From JAHQVK01 sp036788295 (GTDB lineage: Bacteria; Myxococcota; Kuafuiibacteriia; Kuafuiibacteriales; Kuafuiibacteriaceae): a DNA stretch of 64,000 nucleotides. Below, piece by piece: positions 48,387-57,886 of the stretch. A program made the translations under genes and the position numbers. The stretch's first letter is position 1; the number at the start of each line of letters is the position of its first letter. The stretch is from positions 35,657 to 99,656 of the forward strand of contig DAIQNR010000012.1 of assembly GCA_036788295.1 (NCBI GenBank). Direction: 5' to 3'. A model generated the notes under the pieces. It ran no database searches. It was not told the origin of the DNA and worked only from the letters and a program-made list of their open reading frames with translations.

Positions 48387-49760
48387 TCAACACGGCCTCA
48401 GGCTCCGTTCTCCGTCGCTGAGGATTCGGATCGGCTGGATGGCCAGGACCTTCATGAAGACCCGGAGCAGCCGGGGATCGAATCGATACTTCAGCTCGGA
48501 GGACATGAGCGCCAGGGCGATCTCGGGGCCATAGGCTTCGCGAAACGGCCGCCGGCTGGTCAGCGCGTCATAGGTATCGCAGATGGCGATGATCCGGCCG
48601 TAGACCCCGAGCCCGTGCTTCGGCATCACCAGCTCCACCTCCCCCGCTTCCGTCCGCCGCGGCAGCGCGTAGTCCACCCGGCTCTCGTACACCGCGACCA
48701 CCCTCGCCATGGTCGTCTGGTCGAGGCCGCGGGTGGCCAAGATCCGGCGCACCGCTCGGAGGGGGTGGAGGTCCACACACTGGCGCTCCTCCTCGGTGAG
48801 GCTCCGCTCGGCTCCGAGGATCTCGGAGGGCAGCCCGGCCATGCCCACCCCGGCAAACAGCGCCGCCATCCCCAGCTCGTGGCGCTGGCGTTTGTCCAGA
48901 CCGAGCTCCTGGCCGAAGACGATGGCCAGCAGCGCGGTGTTGACCGCGTGGTGGGACCAGTACTCGTCCTCGGCTCGCATCGTCGTGACGCCGAGGAAAT
49001 GGTTTCGCTCGTCGTGGCAGAGATCTACGAGGTCCTGAATCAGCCGGCCGGCCTTGGCTGCGGGCAGCGCCGTGCGGCCTTCCGCCAGCCTCTTGAGGTA
49101 CTCCCTCATGAAAACCACAGCGCGGGCGTACACCGTGAGAAGATACTTTTTGCGGTCCACCTGGACATCGAGGTCGGGGTCGGCTTGGAGCCGGTCGAGG
49201 ATCTCTTTGACCTTGGCGAAGCGCGCGAGCCGGATGGAGGGCAGTTCCCGCCCGTCGAGACCGGTCTCGTTGGCCGGTCCCTGGGTGGTGAACAGGTAAA
49301 GGAAGTCGCGGATCTCCTGGGATGTGACCGGGCGGTTCGTCGAAAAGCCCCCGATATCGCGAAGCTCGAACTCCTGGGTGAGGTACCGGACGGACTCGAG
49401 CGCGCCGAAGTCGAAGCGCAGCGGGGTACCGTTCAGGTACACGTTGGTGTCCATGGCCTGGAGGTTCAAGGACCGCTCGCTCGCCACCACTCGGTTGATC
49501 GCTTCCCGAAGCGTGTCGATGGGCTTGAGGAAGATCGCGTTGTCCGGCGCGTGGATCTTCACGTTTCGGACCAGCATGTAGAGCGTGGAGACGATCTGGC
49601 GGCCCAGGACCTGGCCTTTGGCGCCGCGGCGCACCTGCCCCAGGTCGAGCTCGCCATCCTCTCCGAAGCCTTCGGGGCTCGATTCCTCACCATTGGAGGT
49701 GAATCGAGACGTGTTCTGCCTCGACGACGTGCTCTTTCGGGATAGCTCAGGGCTGCGCAT
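48387..49760 (-). CDS. HD-GYP-like protein with degenerate catalytic motifs
   Basis: A 457-residue protein. Residues about 50-230 form an N-terminal helical region (QIVSTLYMLVRNVKIHAPDN). The C-terminal part has the HD-GYP outline: SHHAVNTALLAIVFGQELGL, LGMAALFAGVGMAGLP, LATRGLDQTTMARVVAVYES and AICDTYDALTSRRPFREAYG. HD-GYP domains hydrolyse cyclic di-GMP, but here the HD pair and Lys of 'HDIGK' read 'AGVGM', and the 'GYP' motif is absent. It is therefore probably a non-catalytic sensor or scaffold. It overlaps the HEAT-protein gene by 14 bp. Confidence 0.8.
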   Translation of the reverse strand: MRSPELSRKSTSSRQNTSRFTSNGEESSPEGFGEDGELDLGQVRRGAKGQVLGRQIVSTLYMLVRNVKIHAPDNAIFLKPIDTLREAINRVVASERSLNLQAMDTNVYLNGTPLRFDFGALESVRYLTQEFELRDIGGFSTNRPVTSQEIRDFLYLFTTQGPANETGLDGRELPSIRLARFAKVKEILDRLQADPDLDVQVDRKKYLLTVYARAVVFMREYLKRLAEGRTALPAAKAGRLIQDLVDLCHDERNHFLGVTTMRAEDEYWSHHAVNTALLAIVFGQELGLDKRQRHELGMAALFAGVGMAGLPSEILGAERSLTEEERQCVDLHPLRAVRRILATRGLDQTTMARVVAVYESRVDYALPRRTEAGEVELVMPKHGLGVYGRIIAICDTYDALTSRRPFREAYGPEIALALMSSELKYRFDPRLLRVFMKVLAIQPIRILSDGERSLRPC

Positions 49761-51519
49761 GCCGTCTCGCCCGCTCGAGGTAGTCCTTGAGCCTCAGCGC
49801 CGCCTTCTGGCAGGCCTGCGCGACGTCTTTGGGATTTTGGCGGTTCTGGACCTCTCGAGCGAGGATCCGGAATGCGTCGAGGCTTCGCATCGCCGACAAA
49901 CCCACCACCGCGAGATGCTTCATCTCCGCCGACCGGACACGGCTGAACAACGTCCCCTTGTGGGAAAAGAGGCTCTCCAAGAAGTGGAGGGCTTCTTCGG
50001 TCCCGGTCTCGCCGAGAGCGGTGGCGACCATCGTCTTCTCCCTGCTGTCCTTGCCGAGGAAATCGGCCGATTGCATGCTCTCGACCAAGCGGGGAGAGGC
50101 CCGCTTCGGGTCCCGAAACGCGAGCGCCCGCAGAGCGCCGAGCCGCATCTGGATGTCGGAGTCACCGAGCGCCTTCTCGAGGTGGTCGAGGCTCCTCGGG
50201 CCGTCGTCCTTGGCGAGCGCCTTCAGCCCTTCGAGGCGGATCATGACGTTTGGGTGCTCGAGGCAGCGGGCTAGGAGGTCCACCTTTTCGGGCGGGTCGA
50301 TGAGGTGGAGGATCGCCAGCATGTCCTTCACCACGCTCGAGGAGTTGTGGTCGAGCCGCCTCGCAAAGACCTCGACATGATCGCGGCCCACGTCGGCGAG
50401 CACCTCGACCAGCACCTCTCTGGCCGCCGGGCGCTCCATCGCGGAGAGCATGTCGACGAGCGGGATGAGCTCGTCTTCTCCGGCGAGCGCAAGGTAGGCG
50501 CGGACCGCCGGCCGGTCGATGTCCTTGGCGAGCTGCATGTATTGTCCGACCTGGGCGAGCCGCTGCTGCTCCAGCATCCGGGCCAGCAGCGCGGTCCGGA
50601 TCCGGCGGACCATATCGGTCCTGGGTTCGGGCATGGGTCGGTCCAGGATCTTGTCGAAGCGCTGCAGGACTGCGACCGCTCCCCTGACATCCTCGGACAC
50701 GAGCAGCAGGTCGAGAACCTGCGTGACCGTCTCGAGGAGCATGTCGTGATCGCCGGGCTCGGATTCGTGCTCGATGACCTGAAATACGATGAGCACCATC
50801 TTCGCGAACAGGCGGCCCCGTTGCTCCTCGAGCAGGTCGCTCTGCAGCGCAGCCCGGTCCTCATCGGTGGCGGTGCGGCCAGAGATGATGCCGCCGCGAA
50901 CCTGCTCGACGTCGGTGAGCTCGAGCTCGAGGTCTTCCGCGGACAGCCTCGCGAACCGGGTGATGTCCGCGCTCTTGGCCGCCAGTTGCTGCCGTAGGTA
51001 TCCGACGATCTTCTCGACCTCGATCTCGACCTCCTCCTCGGAGAGGTCTCCAAAGCCAAAGCCCTCTACGACCACATGCTCGATGTGCTGAAGGTCTTCT
51101 TTCCAGAGCCGGGTGACCAGGTCTTCCTGGCGAAGCGCCGACTCCGAAAAGTTCTCCATGGCCAGCAGCACGAAGCGAAGCAGCTCCTCGACCGGCAACC
51201 CCGGCCGAAAGATGAGGAACCTCACGCCATCACGGTAGAACTTGTACGTCAGGTTCTCGTTGTCTTCGTCCTCGTAGACCACCTGGCGCTTGTATTCGAG
51301 AGAGTACGGGCCGAGCTTCAAGGGGAGCGGTCCATGGGCCTGGAAGAATTCGGAGAACGACGCGTGGGCTGGGGCCAAGAACTCGACGTAGCGATCCTGC
51401 GCGTGCCGATAGATGCCGATGTTCTTGATGCCTTTGAGCAGCGCGGCGACCGCCGATGACGTGAGCGCGGCGGCCGCTTCGTGGTCGGCCGGCTCGATCG
51501 CGGGGGCGGGCTGAGACAT
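49747..51519 (-). CDS. HEAT-repeat protein
   Basis: A 590-residue soluble, helical protein. The first 45 residues are followed by an N-terminal region with IKNIGIYRHAQDRYVEFLAP, which resembles the opening of the neighbouring HD-GYP-like protein (both deal with 'KNI/RNVKI' helices). The second half has HEAT repeats, for example ERPAAREVLVEVLADVGRDH, HPNVMIRLEGLKALAKDDGP and DSDIQMRLGALRALAFRDPK. It has no enzymatic motif. It lies 15 bp downstream of pspA and overlaps the HD-GYP-like gene, pointing to a joint complex. Confidence 0.82.
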   Translation of the reverse strand: MSQPAPAIEPADHEAAAALTSSAVAALLKGIKNIGIYRHAQDRYVEFLAPAHASFSEFFQAHGPLPLKLGPYSLEYKRQVVYEDEDNENLTYKFYRDGVRFLIFRPGLPVEELLRFVLLAMENFSESALRQEDLVTRLWKEDLQHIEHVVVEGFGFGDLSEEEVEIEVEKIVGYLRQQLAAKSADITRFARLSAEDLELELTDVEQVRGGIISGRTATDEDRAALQSDLLEEQRGRLFAKMVLIVFQVIEHESEPGDHDMLLETVTQVLDLLLVSEDVRGAVAVLQRFDKILDRPMPEPRTDMVRRIRTALLARMLEQQRLAQVGQYMQLAKDIDRPAVRAYLALAGEDELIPLVDMLSAMERPAAREVLVEVLADVGRDHVEVFARRLDHNSSSVVKDMLAILHLIDPPEKVDLLARCLEHPNVMIRLEGLKALAKDDGPRSLDHLEKALGDSDIQMRLGALRALAFRDPKRASPRLVESMQSADFLGKDSREKTMVATALGETGTEEALHFLESLFSHKGTLFSRVRSAEMKHLAVVGLSAMRSLDAFRILAREVQNRQNPKDVAQACQKAALRLKDYLERARRHAQP

Positions 51520-51534
51520 GGCGCGCTCTCGCTT

Positions 51535-52290
51535 TCAGCCGCCGAGCTTGGCCTTCAGGTCGGCGAGCGAGTCCTCGACGGCCTCGGAGGACGGAGCGGC
51601 CGGGGGCGGCGGCGAGTCGGTGCCCGCAGGGAGCTGGCCCGCGACCCGTCGCTTGAGCGCTTCGAGCGCGCGGTCGGCATCGGAGACCGATGGCAACACG
51701 AACTCGGGACCGATCGGCCGGTCCTCGGCCACGACCTCGGCTTCCACCTCGGCCCGGATGATGCGCTCCTCCATCCGCTCGAACGCGTCGATGGCCGCCG
51801 AGACCGAATTCTTCGCCCTGCTCGCCGCCCCGACCCGGGCGCCCCTCGCGAGCGCCGCCGACTGACGGGCGACGAGCGCCGCTTTTCTCGCCGGAAGCTG
51901 GGAGAGGCGCTGGTCCAGCTCGCGCTCGGCCGCGAGCAGCTGGTCGATTTGCCGCTCCTGCTCCTCGATGGCCGCCTCTTCCGCCCCCGCCCGCTGGTCG
52001 GCCACGAGCTTGAGCTCGAGGTATTTCCTCGCCCTGGCGTCGTCTCCGGACTCGACCGCCTGGACCGCCCGCTGCTCGCAAGCGTCGGCCTCGGCCTGGG
52101 CTTTGTCTCGCTTTCGCTCCAACAGGCGCTTTTGGGTCTTGGCCTCGATGATCGCTTCCCGGGCCTCTCGCTGGCCCTTCTTCATGTCCTCGATGGCCTG
52201 GTCCAGCATCTTCCCTGGATCCTCGGCTCGATCGACGAGCGCGTTGACGTTGGACTCGAGGATCTTCGAGATGCGGCTGAGGATTCCCAT
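51535..52290 (-). CDS. PspA/IM30 family protein
   Basis: A 251-residue PspA homologue: amphipathic N-terminal helix MGILSRISKILESNVNALVD, then PGKMLDQAIEDMKKGQREA and long heptad coiled coils with ALVARQSAALARG. PspA-type proteins bind stressed inner membranes and polymerise like ESCRT-III. The C-terminal 35 residues add a Pro/Ser-rich linker and a last helix (SEAVEDSLADLKAKLGG), as in the IM30/Vipp1 side of the family. AAGGAG is 4 nt upstream of the ATG. It is first in the minus-strand operon. No pspBC or pspF genes are seen. Confidence 0.93.
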   Translation of the reverse strand: MGILSRISKILESNVNALVDRAEDPGKMLDQAIEDMKKGQREAREAIIEAKTQKRLLERKRDKAQAEADACEQRAVQAVESGDDARARKYLELKLVADQRAGAEEAAIEEQERQIDQLLAAERELDQRLSQLPARKAALVARQSAALARGARVGAASRAKNSVSAAIDAFERMEERIIRAEVEAEVVAEDRPIGPEFVLPSVSDADRALEALKRRVAGQLPAGTDSPPPPAAPSSEAVEDSLADLKAKLGG

Positions 52291-52407
52291 GATGCTCCTT
52301 TCGACCAGGCCGAGGCCATCGGGTACCGGCGGCCCGGCGGACCTCGCCCCACGCCCGCAGTTTGTACCCCGGTCCGCGCCCGGCGCGAAGACCCAGGCGG
52401 GGTTGCG

Positions 52408-53454
52408 GTGACGCGGCTGACCGCGGCCTTGGCCGGGACCGGAGGCCGACTGCTTCGCGAGCCCGACGATTTCTTCGTGGACGAGCGTCTCCCGTACTCC
52501 CCTTGCGGGGAGGGAGAGCACTTGTTTTTGCGGGTAGAGAAGCGTGGGCTCGACACCCTCGAAGCGGTTCGAAGGGTGGCCGCCCGCTTCGAAGTTCGCC
52601 CGGACGACGTCGGCGTCGCCGGTCTGAAGGACCGCCATGCCGTCGCCCGGCAGTGGCTGAGCCTCCCGTGGCGGGGACCCCCGCCGCCGGCGGGCCCAGT
52701 GGACGACGCGCTGTCGGTGCTCGAGGCGGTGCCCCATCGGCACAAGCTGCGCCGCGGCCACGTCCTCGAAAACCGCTTCGAGATCCGGATTCGAGACGTC
52801 CCCGCCGGCGGCGCCGACCGCGCCGAGCGGGTGCTGTCCGCCCTGCGGGCCACCGGGGTGCCCCATCGTTTTGGCCCGCAGCGGTTCGGCGCGGGCCAGA
52901 GCAACGCCGAGAGAGCCCGCGACGTCCTCGAACGGCGGAGCCCCCGACCCCGTGATGGGCGCTTGCTGCGCCTGCTCATGTCCGCTCTTCAATCCGAGGT
53001 CTTCAACCGCACGCTCGACCTCCGGATCGAAGCCGGACTGTTCGCCCGGGCCCTGGCTGGGGACCGCATGGTCAAGCACGCCACCGGGGGCCAATTCGCG
53101 GTCGAGGATCCCGATCGGGAGCAACCGCGGGTGGATTCCCTCGAGATCTCGCCCACCGGGAGCCTCCCCGGCCGAAAGTGCCCTCCGGTCCTCGGGGTCG
53201 CCGCCGAGATGGAGGCCGAAGCCCTGCGAGCCACCGGGCTCGACGCGAAGACGGTCGCGCGGCTCGGCCCGGGGACCCGGCGACCCCTGCGCTACCCGCT
53301 CGACCCCGAGGCCGCGATCGAGCCCACCGAGGACGGATTTTGGCTCCGGGTGGCCCTGCCCGCCGGAGCCTACGCCACCGTCGTGCTCGACGAGATCGTC
53401 AAGCCAGAGGCCGGACCGTTCGAGCGCGAAGCCCCGCCGCCACCGGAGGGCTGA
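52408..53454 (+). CDS. truD: tRNA pseudouridine(13) synthase TruD
   Basis: A 348-residue enzyme that isomerises U13 of tRNA-Glu to pseudouridine. Family marks are FFVDERLPYSPCGEGEHLFL, the catalytic-Asp loop VGVAGLKDRHAVARQWLSLP (Asp near residue 74), HKLRRGHVLENRFEIRIRDV, FGPQRFGAGQSNAERARDVL and the TRRPLRYPL region near the end. The GTG at 52408 gives the expected N-terminus. It diverges from pspA with 117 bp between. The last few residues are Pro-rich and not part of the domain. Confidence 0.93.
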   Translation: MTRLTAALAGTGGRLLREPDDFFVDERLPYSPCGEGEHLFLRVEKRGLDTLEAVRRVAARFEVRPDDVGVAGLKDRHAVARQWLSLPWRGPPPPAGPVDDALSVLEAVPHRHKLRRGHVLENRFEIRIRDVPAGGADRAERVLSALRATGVPHRFGPQRFGAGQSNAERARDVLERRSPRPRDGRLLRLLMSALQSEVFNRTLDLRIEAGLFARALAGDRMVKHATGGQFAVEDPDREQPRVDSLEISPTGSLPGRKCPPVLGVAAEMEAEALRATGLDAKTVARLGPGTRRPLRYPLDPEAAIEPTEDGFWLRVALPAGAYATVVLDEIVKPEAGPFEREAPPPPEG

Positions 53455-53463
53455 CCGCGGGGC

Positions 53464-54168
53464 TCAGCGCTGGGTCGCTTCGTAGTCGGCGATGATCCGC
53501 CGGACCTCGGGCGCGTCCTTCGCCGTCGGATGGAGCTCGAGGTAGCGCCGGTAGTGGGCGACCGCCTCTCGTTTGTCCCCTTTTGCCGTCCAAGCGATGG
53601 CCATGCCCCGCTCGGCCGCGGCCAGCTGGGGCTCGGCGGCAAGCGCCCGGCGGTAGGCGGCGAGCGCGGCGTCGGCCTGCGCCGGCCCCTCGAGCACCAG
53701 GCGGTGACCGCTCTCGAGCGCGGCGCGGGCTTCGGCGGCGCGGGCTCGCTGCTCGGCGAGCGCTTCGTCGACCTCCACCGGGGGCGGCGGAGCGAGCTCC
53801 GCGGACAGATAGGCCGCGACCAAACCGAGTCCAGCCGCCAGCAGCACCAGCGCCCCGAACACCCTCTCCCGAGCCCGGCTGCGGGGCGCGGCGACGACCG
53901 GCGCGACCTCCACCCTGGCCTCGGCGATCTCGTCCACCGGCGGGAGGATCGGCTCCGGCGATGGGCGCGGGTGGAGCTCCGCCAGCAGGTGGGCCGGGCC
54001 GCGAGGGAGCGGGGGCGGACCGGGAGGGGGCTCGGCTTTCACCTCGGCTGGCACGCTCCGACTGGCCTGTTCCAGCCGATCCATCCAGCCAGAGCGAGGC
54101 CCGTCGAGGAGGGCTCGGTGGGCAGGGCCGTCCGGATCCGGTCCCGGTCGCCGCGGCGGGCTCGACAT
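53464..54168 (-). CDS. Membrane protein with C-terminal TPR
   Basis: A 234-residue protein: a Pro-rich cytoplasmic N-terminus of about 100 residues, one membrane segment (VFGALVLLAAGLGLVAAYLS) and a TPR-like C-terminus (ADAALAAYRRALAAEPQLAA, GDKREAVAHYRRYLELHPTA). This layout is repeated in the larger TPR protein at 9921. A role as an assembly or signalling scaffold is plausible but unproven. It converges on truD with 9 bp between stops. Confidence 0.7.
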   Translation of the reverse strand: MSSPPRRPGPDPDGPAHRALLDGPRSGWMDRLEQASRSVPAEVKAEPPPGPPPLPRGPAHLLAELHPRPSPEPILPPVDEIAEARVEVAPVVAAPRSRARERVFGALVLLAAGLGLVAAYLSAELAPPPPVEVDEALAEQRARAAEARAALESGHRLVLEGPAQADAALAAYRRALAAEPQLAAAERGMAIAWTAKGDKREAVAHYRRYLELHPTAKDAPEVRRIIADYEATQR

Positions 54169-54342
54169 GGGGGGACTGTACCCGGCGAGCGACGACAGAC
54201 CATCCGCCCGAAAGATCGAAACCGCGAAACCGTGCTCGGGAGCCCCGATCCGGTTCGATCAGAATCGGACCGTTTCGCCGCGACGAGCCTGAGCCGAGGG
54301 TCGGCAGCGCTGTCGAGGCCGTCGGCGCGAATTGGAGCAGCC

Positions 54343-54942
54343 TCAGTCGTCGTCGCCCGGTGCGGGGTGGCTCACTTGGGTGGTGGCGCGCAGCTTCGGG
54401 CCCCGGACGGAGGCGTCGGGGGCGGACGCGGGCTGGAGCAAGCCATCTTGCAGGGTGGACTCCTCGACGGCGACCACCCGCCCATCCGTGTAGACCGCCG
54501 GCACCGCGGGCGGGGTGACCTCGTCCTCGGGGACCTCGAGCGACCGGGAGCCGCGATTGGTAGGGTCTTCGGGTTCGTCCGTGCCAGCGAGGCTCGCCGC
54601 CCCTTCGGCCCGAGCCACCATCGCGGCGAGCGCGCGCGCGTGCCGGGCGTCGTGGCTTCGGGTCTCTTCGTCGTCCCAGTCGGTGTCGACCTCCCGGCGC
54701 TCGGCGATCGCTTCGACGAGCGGCTGCTGCGCCTCGAAGGTGACGACGACCCCGGACGGTGCGGCGGAGACGAACGCCACCCGCGCATCCACCGTGTGGC
54801 CGAGCACGGTGAGGCGGACCTCGTGGCCGAAACCGACGTCGATCGGCCCGGCGAGAAAGGCGCTCCGAGAGGTGAGGTTGTGCACGTCGGCGTCGAAGCT
54901 CGCGCCGGAGGCGGCCACCAGTTGGGCCCGGATTGTCGCCAT
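54343..54942 (-). CDS. PilZ-like domain protein
   Basis: A 199-residue protein. The first 85 residues fit a PilZ-type barrel: VHNLTSRSAFLAGPIDVGFG, then LGHTVDARVAFVSAAPSGVV and VTFEAQ. PilZ domains bind cyclic di-GMP through an RxxxR and a D/NxSxxG motif; here NLTSRSAFL is close to the second, but a clear RxxxR is missing, as in the diverged paralogues common in myxobacteria. The rest is acidic and Pro-rich. ATG 54942 is selected for GGAGA 4 nt upstream. Confidence 0.7.
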   Translation of the reverse strand: MATIRAQLVAASGASFDADVHNLTSRSAFLAGPIDVGFGHEVRLTVLGHTVDARVAFVSAAPSGVVVTFEAQQPLVEAIAERREVDTDWDDEETRSHDARHARALAAMVARAEGAASLAGTDEPEDPTNRGSRSLEVPEDEVTPPAVPAVYTDGRVVAVEESTLQDGLLQPASAPDASVRGPKLRATTQVSHPAPGDDD

Positions 54943-55024
54943 CGCGTCTCCATGTTGCCGTGGCCCGGCGCTCGGCTCAACGCAGGATTCCGAAAGCCCG
55001 CCGAGCCATGGCAGGAGAAGGAGC

Positions 55025-55528
55025 ATGAGGGTCGCGGCGTTTCGGGCCTACGCAAGACGGGCGATGGACGGGGCGTTCGCCAGCGGGCGCCGCCTCGCGA
55101 GAGCGGTAGGGGCCCGGGCCAAGGACCTGGGGCTCTCGATCGGCCGAGGGGTGGGGGTCGGAGGCGACGAGTCGCGGTTCGGCGGCGAGCGAGGTCGGGC
55201 GTGGTGGCTCGAGGAGGGCGGCCTCGACCGGTGGGTGGCCACGACCCGGGAGCGGATCCTCGCTTGGCTCGAACGGAGCCGGTTCGAGCGCTTTCCCCGG
55301 TTCGAGCGCCTGATCCGCCGGCTGCTCGGGACCGGCAGGCCGACCCCTCCTCCGGTCGCGCCCGAGCTCCCACGCCCCCGGGGCCCGGCCGGTCCACTCG
55401 GCGCCCGCCCGCTTTCCGGGCCCCATCCCGAAGACGCGGCGGCAGTTCGGGCCCGATTGTTCGAGGCCCACACCCGCGAGCGCGCGGGGCTTCGGGACCG
55501 GGTCGAGTCGCACAAGCGCAAAAGCTGA
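55025..55528 (+). CDS. Basic protein of unknown function
   Basis: A 167-residue Arg- and Gly-rich protein without membrane segments or recognised domain. GGAGAAGGAG lies just before ATG 55025, a good ribosome binding site, and the gene diverges from the PilZ-like gene. Low complexity (VGVGGDESRFGGERGR, then Pro-rich PTPPPVAPELPRPRGP) and no known family keep confidence moderate. Confidence 0.5.
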   Translation: MRVAAFRAYARRAMDGAFASGRRLARAVGARAKDLGLSIGRGVGVGGDESRFGGERGRAWWLEEGGLDRWVATTRERILAWLERSRFERFPRFERLIRRLLGTGRPTPPPVAPELPRPRGPAGPLGARPLSGPHPEDAAAVRARLFEAHTRERAGLRDRVESHKRKS

Positions 55529-55584
55529 CGGCAACGCCGTTCGGCGCGGGCTACCGAGGCCCACCTGTGCTTTTCCCCGGGCCC

Positions 55585-56748
55585 ATGGTGCTGCGGGTCG
55601 CCCTCTTCCTGCTCGTGATCACTGCGCTCGACGCGCTCGTCCACGCCTACCTGTACATCCGCCTGGTTCGTCGGCCCGGGTGGCGGCGGCCGGCGGTTCG
55701 TCGGGCCCTGACCGCCGCGCTCATCGTTCTCGCTGCCCTCATCCCGCTCGGAATGACCGCATCGAGGTGGCTCCCTCGGGAGGTCGGCCTGCCGGTGGCG
55801 TTCGCGGCCTACACCTGGATGGGGGTCCACTTCTACCTGCTGCTGCTCTTTGGCCTCGACGATCTTCTCCGTTTGGTCGTCCGCCGGCGCCGGTCCTCTT
55901 CCGCCCCGCCGGTCGAGCCGCCCGAGGATCCAGGGCGGAGGCGGGCGCTCGAACAGGGCGCCGTGGCCGCCATCAGCGGGGCCGCGGCCGGTTTGTCCGC
56001 TTTTGCCCTCCGGGAGGGCCTCGCCGACCTCACCACTCCGGAGGTCGAGGTCCGCCTCGATCGACTGCCGCCTACGCTGTCCGGACTCACCCTCGTGCAG
56101 CTGTCCGACGTCCACATCGGGCCCACCATCGGGAAACGGTTCCTCGAGATGGTGGTGGACAAGGTGAACCAGCTTCGCCCGGACGCGGTCGTCATCACCG
56201 GCGACCTCGTGGACGGTCCGGTGCCGATGCTCTTCGAGCACGTCCGCCCGCTCGGGCGGCTCCGCTCCCGCTACGGGACGTTTTTCGTCACCGGCAACCA
56301 CGAGTTCTATTCCGGAGCGGGCCCGTGGGTCGCGGCGCTGCGGCGACTCGGCATCCGGGTCCTACAGAACGAAGCGACCTCGTTGGCGGAGGGGCTCGAC
56401 CTCATCGGCCTCGACGACTGGTCGGTGTACCGGGCCGACGCGAAGGGACACGGCGACCGACTGCTCCGGACGTTGGTACCCGACCGGGAACGGATCGTGC
56501 TCGCCCACCAGCCCCGCGCGATCGAGGAGGTCGCGCGGCTCGACGCCGGTCTTCAGCTCGCCGGCCATACCCACGGCGGACAGCTGTTCCCGTTCGCGGC
56601 CGCGGTGGCCCTGACCACCCCCTACGTTGCCGGGCTGTACCGGCACGATCCCCGCACGCAGATCTACGTCAGCCGAGGCACCGGCTACTGGGGCCCTCCG
56701 ATGCGCCTATTCGCGCCGGCCGAGATCACCCGGATCGCGCTGGTGTAG
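55585..56748 (+). CDS. Membrane-anchored metallophosphoesterase
   Basis: A 387-residue protein with three or four N-terminal membrane segments (ALFLLVITALDALVHAYLYI, ALTAALIVLAALIPLG, VHFYLLLLFGLDDLL) and a calcineurin-like phosphoesterase domain. The metal motifs are complete: SDVHIGP (about 174), GDLVDG (about 207), GNHEF (about 237), AHQPRA and GHTHGGQLFP (about 327). The family (YkuE/YaeI-like) includes UDP-2,3-diacylglucosamine pyrophosphatase-type and phospholipid phosphodiesterases; the substrate is unknown. It overlaps the convergent membrane-protein gene by 23 bp. Confidence 0.88.
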   Translation: MVLRVALFLLVITALDALVHAYLYIRLVRRPGWRRPAVRRALTAALIVLAALIPLGMTASRWLPREVGLPVAFAAYTWMGVHFYLLLLFGLDDLLRLVVRRRRSSSAPPVEPPEDPGRRRALEQGAVAAISGAAAGLSAFALREGLADLTTPEVEVRLDRLPPTLSGLTLVQLSDVHIGPTIGKRFLEMVVDKVNQLRPDAVVITGDLVDGPVPMLFEHVRPLGRLRSRYGTFFVTGNHEFYSGAGPWVAALRRLGIRVLQNEATSLAEGLDLIGLDDWSVYRADAKGHGDRLLRTLVPDRERIVLAHQPRAIEEVARLDAGLQLAGHTHGGQLFPFAAAVALTTPYVAGLYRHDPRTQIYVSRGTGYWGPPMRLFAPAEITRIALV

Positions 56749-57880
56749 CCTGCGCTCGGGCTTCGCCGGGCTCCTCGAACCGGCGCCGCGCGACCCCGGG
56801 GCAGTCCTCGCAGTCCCCGTCGGCGCGCTCGTACTGAGCGTGGCACCGAGGGCAATAGGCCAGCGAACCCTCCCGCTCCGGCGGCGCTTCGAGCTGGGAC
56901 ACGTTCACTCCCGCCTCCCCGAGGAGGCGGCGATGGGCATCGAGGAGCGCGAGGCGAGCGTCTTCGAGTTCGGGCGGCCCCGGGCCGCCGAGAGGATTTC
57001 GGAGGTCACGCCACATCGGCCCCGCCACCGCTTCGAAGCCCGAGGCCGAAAGCAGCGCCCGAGCGACAGCCAGCGGGTGAAAGCCGATGAGCAGGTCTCG
57101 GGCCACCATCGACCGGGCCCGCGCCGCGCCGCCGGGGGAGAGGGCGAGCAGCAGCAGCTTCAGCGCTCGATCCGGGCCGCCATCGGGGTGAAGCGCCCGG
57201 TGGGCAGCCCAGGTCTCGACCAGCAAGTGGACCCAAGCGGCGACGACCACGGCGAGCACGGCCGGCCAAGCCGCGAACGCGGCGGGCACGTACCCCACCG
57301 ACAAGAGCCCGGCGACCAACGCGAGGAACGTGAGCGGACCGGCGAGGGCCAAGCCGCGGGTTCGATGCAGGAAGACCTGCCGTCTGGCCTTCACCGCCTC
57401 CACGTCGAAAGCCGAGGCGAGGCGGCGATCGGCGAGGCGGCGCCGCTCATCGATGCCGGCGGCGAGGTGCGTGCGAATCTCGTCGGCGAGCCGCCGGGCG
57501 GCGGCGGGGCTCGAGCACCGGGCGATCCGCTGGCCCCCGGCGAGCACGGCGGCCTGTTCGGTGGTCACCTCGAGGCTCGGGTCGAGCGACCGGGCCGCTG
57601 GCGCCGGCGCGCCGAGCGGTACCTGGATGGGAGCGAGCCACACCCCGCTCACCCCGAAGGCGACCGGATCGAACTCGGCCACGTGGCCCACCGGAGGCGG
57701 CCACCACGGGTCGAGCCAGACGAACCGCCGCCCCCCGTTGCCAAGGGCCCGGCGGGACGGACCCTGGGCGATGAACCGCCGACGCCCGGCGAAGACGTAG
57801 GCGGTCCGCTCCACGAACAAAGCCCCTTCGACGACGTGCAGGGCGACGAGGAGCAGGGCGAGCTGGGCTATTTTGTCCAT
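56726..57880 (-). CDS. Membrane protein with C-terminal zinc ribbon
   Basis: A 384-residue protein with an N-terminal hydrophobic segment (IAQLALLLVALHVVEGALFV) and a hydrophobic pair in the middle (GPLTFLALVAGLLSVGYVPA, FAAWPAVLAVVVAAWVHLL). Near the end is a zinc-ribbon-like knuckle, YCPRCHAQYERADGDCEDCP (four cysteines). No named family is recognised. It is followed 39 bp downstream by a DUF2167 gene's end, on the same strand but reversed in order: the DUF2167 gene lies upstream. The two are probably co-transcribed. Confidence 0.7.
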   Translation of the reverse strand: MDKIAQLALLLVALHVVEGALFVERTAYVFAGRRRFIAQGPSRRALGNGGRRFVWLDPWWPPPVGHVAEFDPVAFGVSGVWLAPIQVPLGAPAPAARSLDPSLEVTTEQAAVLAGGQRIARCSSPAAARRLADEIRTHLAAGIDERRRLADRRLASAFDVEAVKARRQVFLHRTRGLALAGPLTFLALVAGLLSVGYVPAAFAAWPAVLAVVVAAWVHLLVETWAAHRALHPDGGPDRALKLLLLALSPGGAARARSMVARDLLIGFHPLAVARALLSASGFEAVAGPMWRDLRNPLGGPGPPELEDARLALLDAHRRLLGEAGVNVSQLEAPPEREGSLAYCPRCHAQYERADGDCEDCPGVARRRFEEPGEARAQATPARSG

Positions 57881-57886
57881 CCGGCG

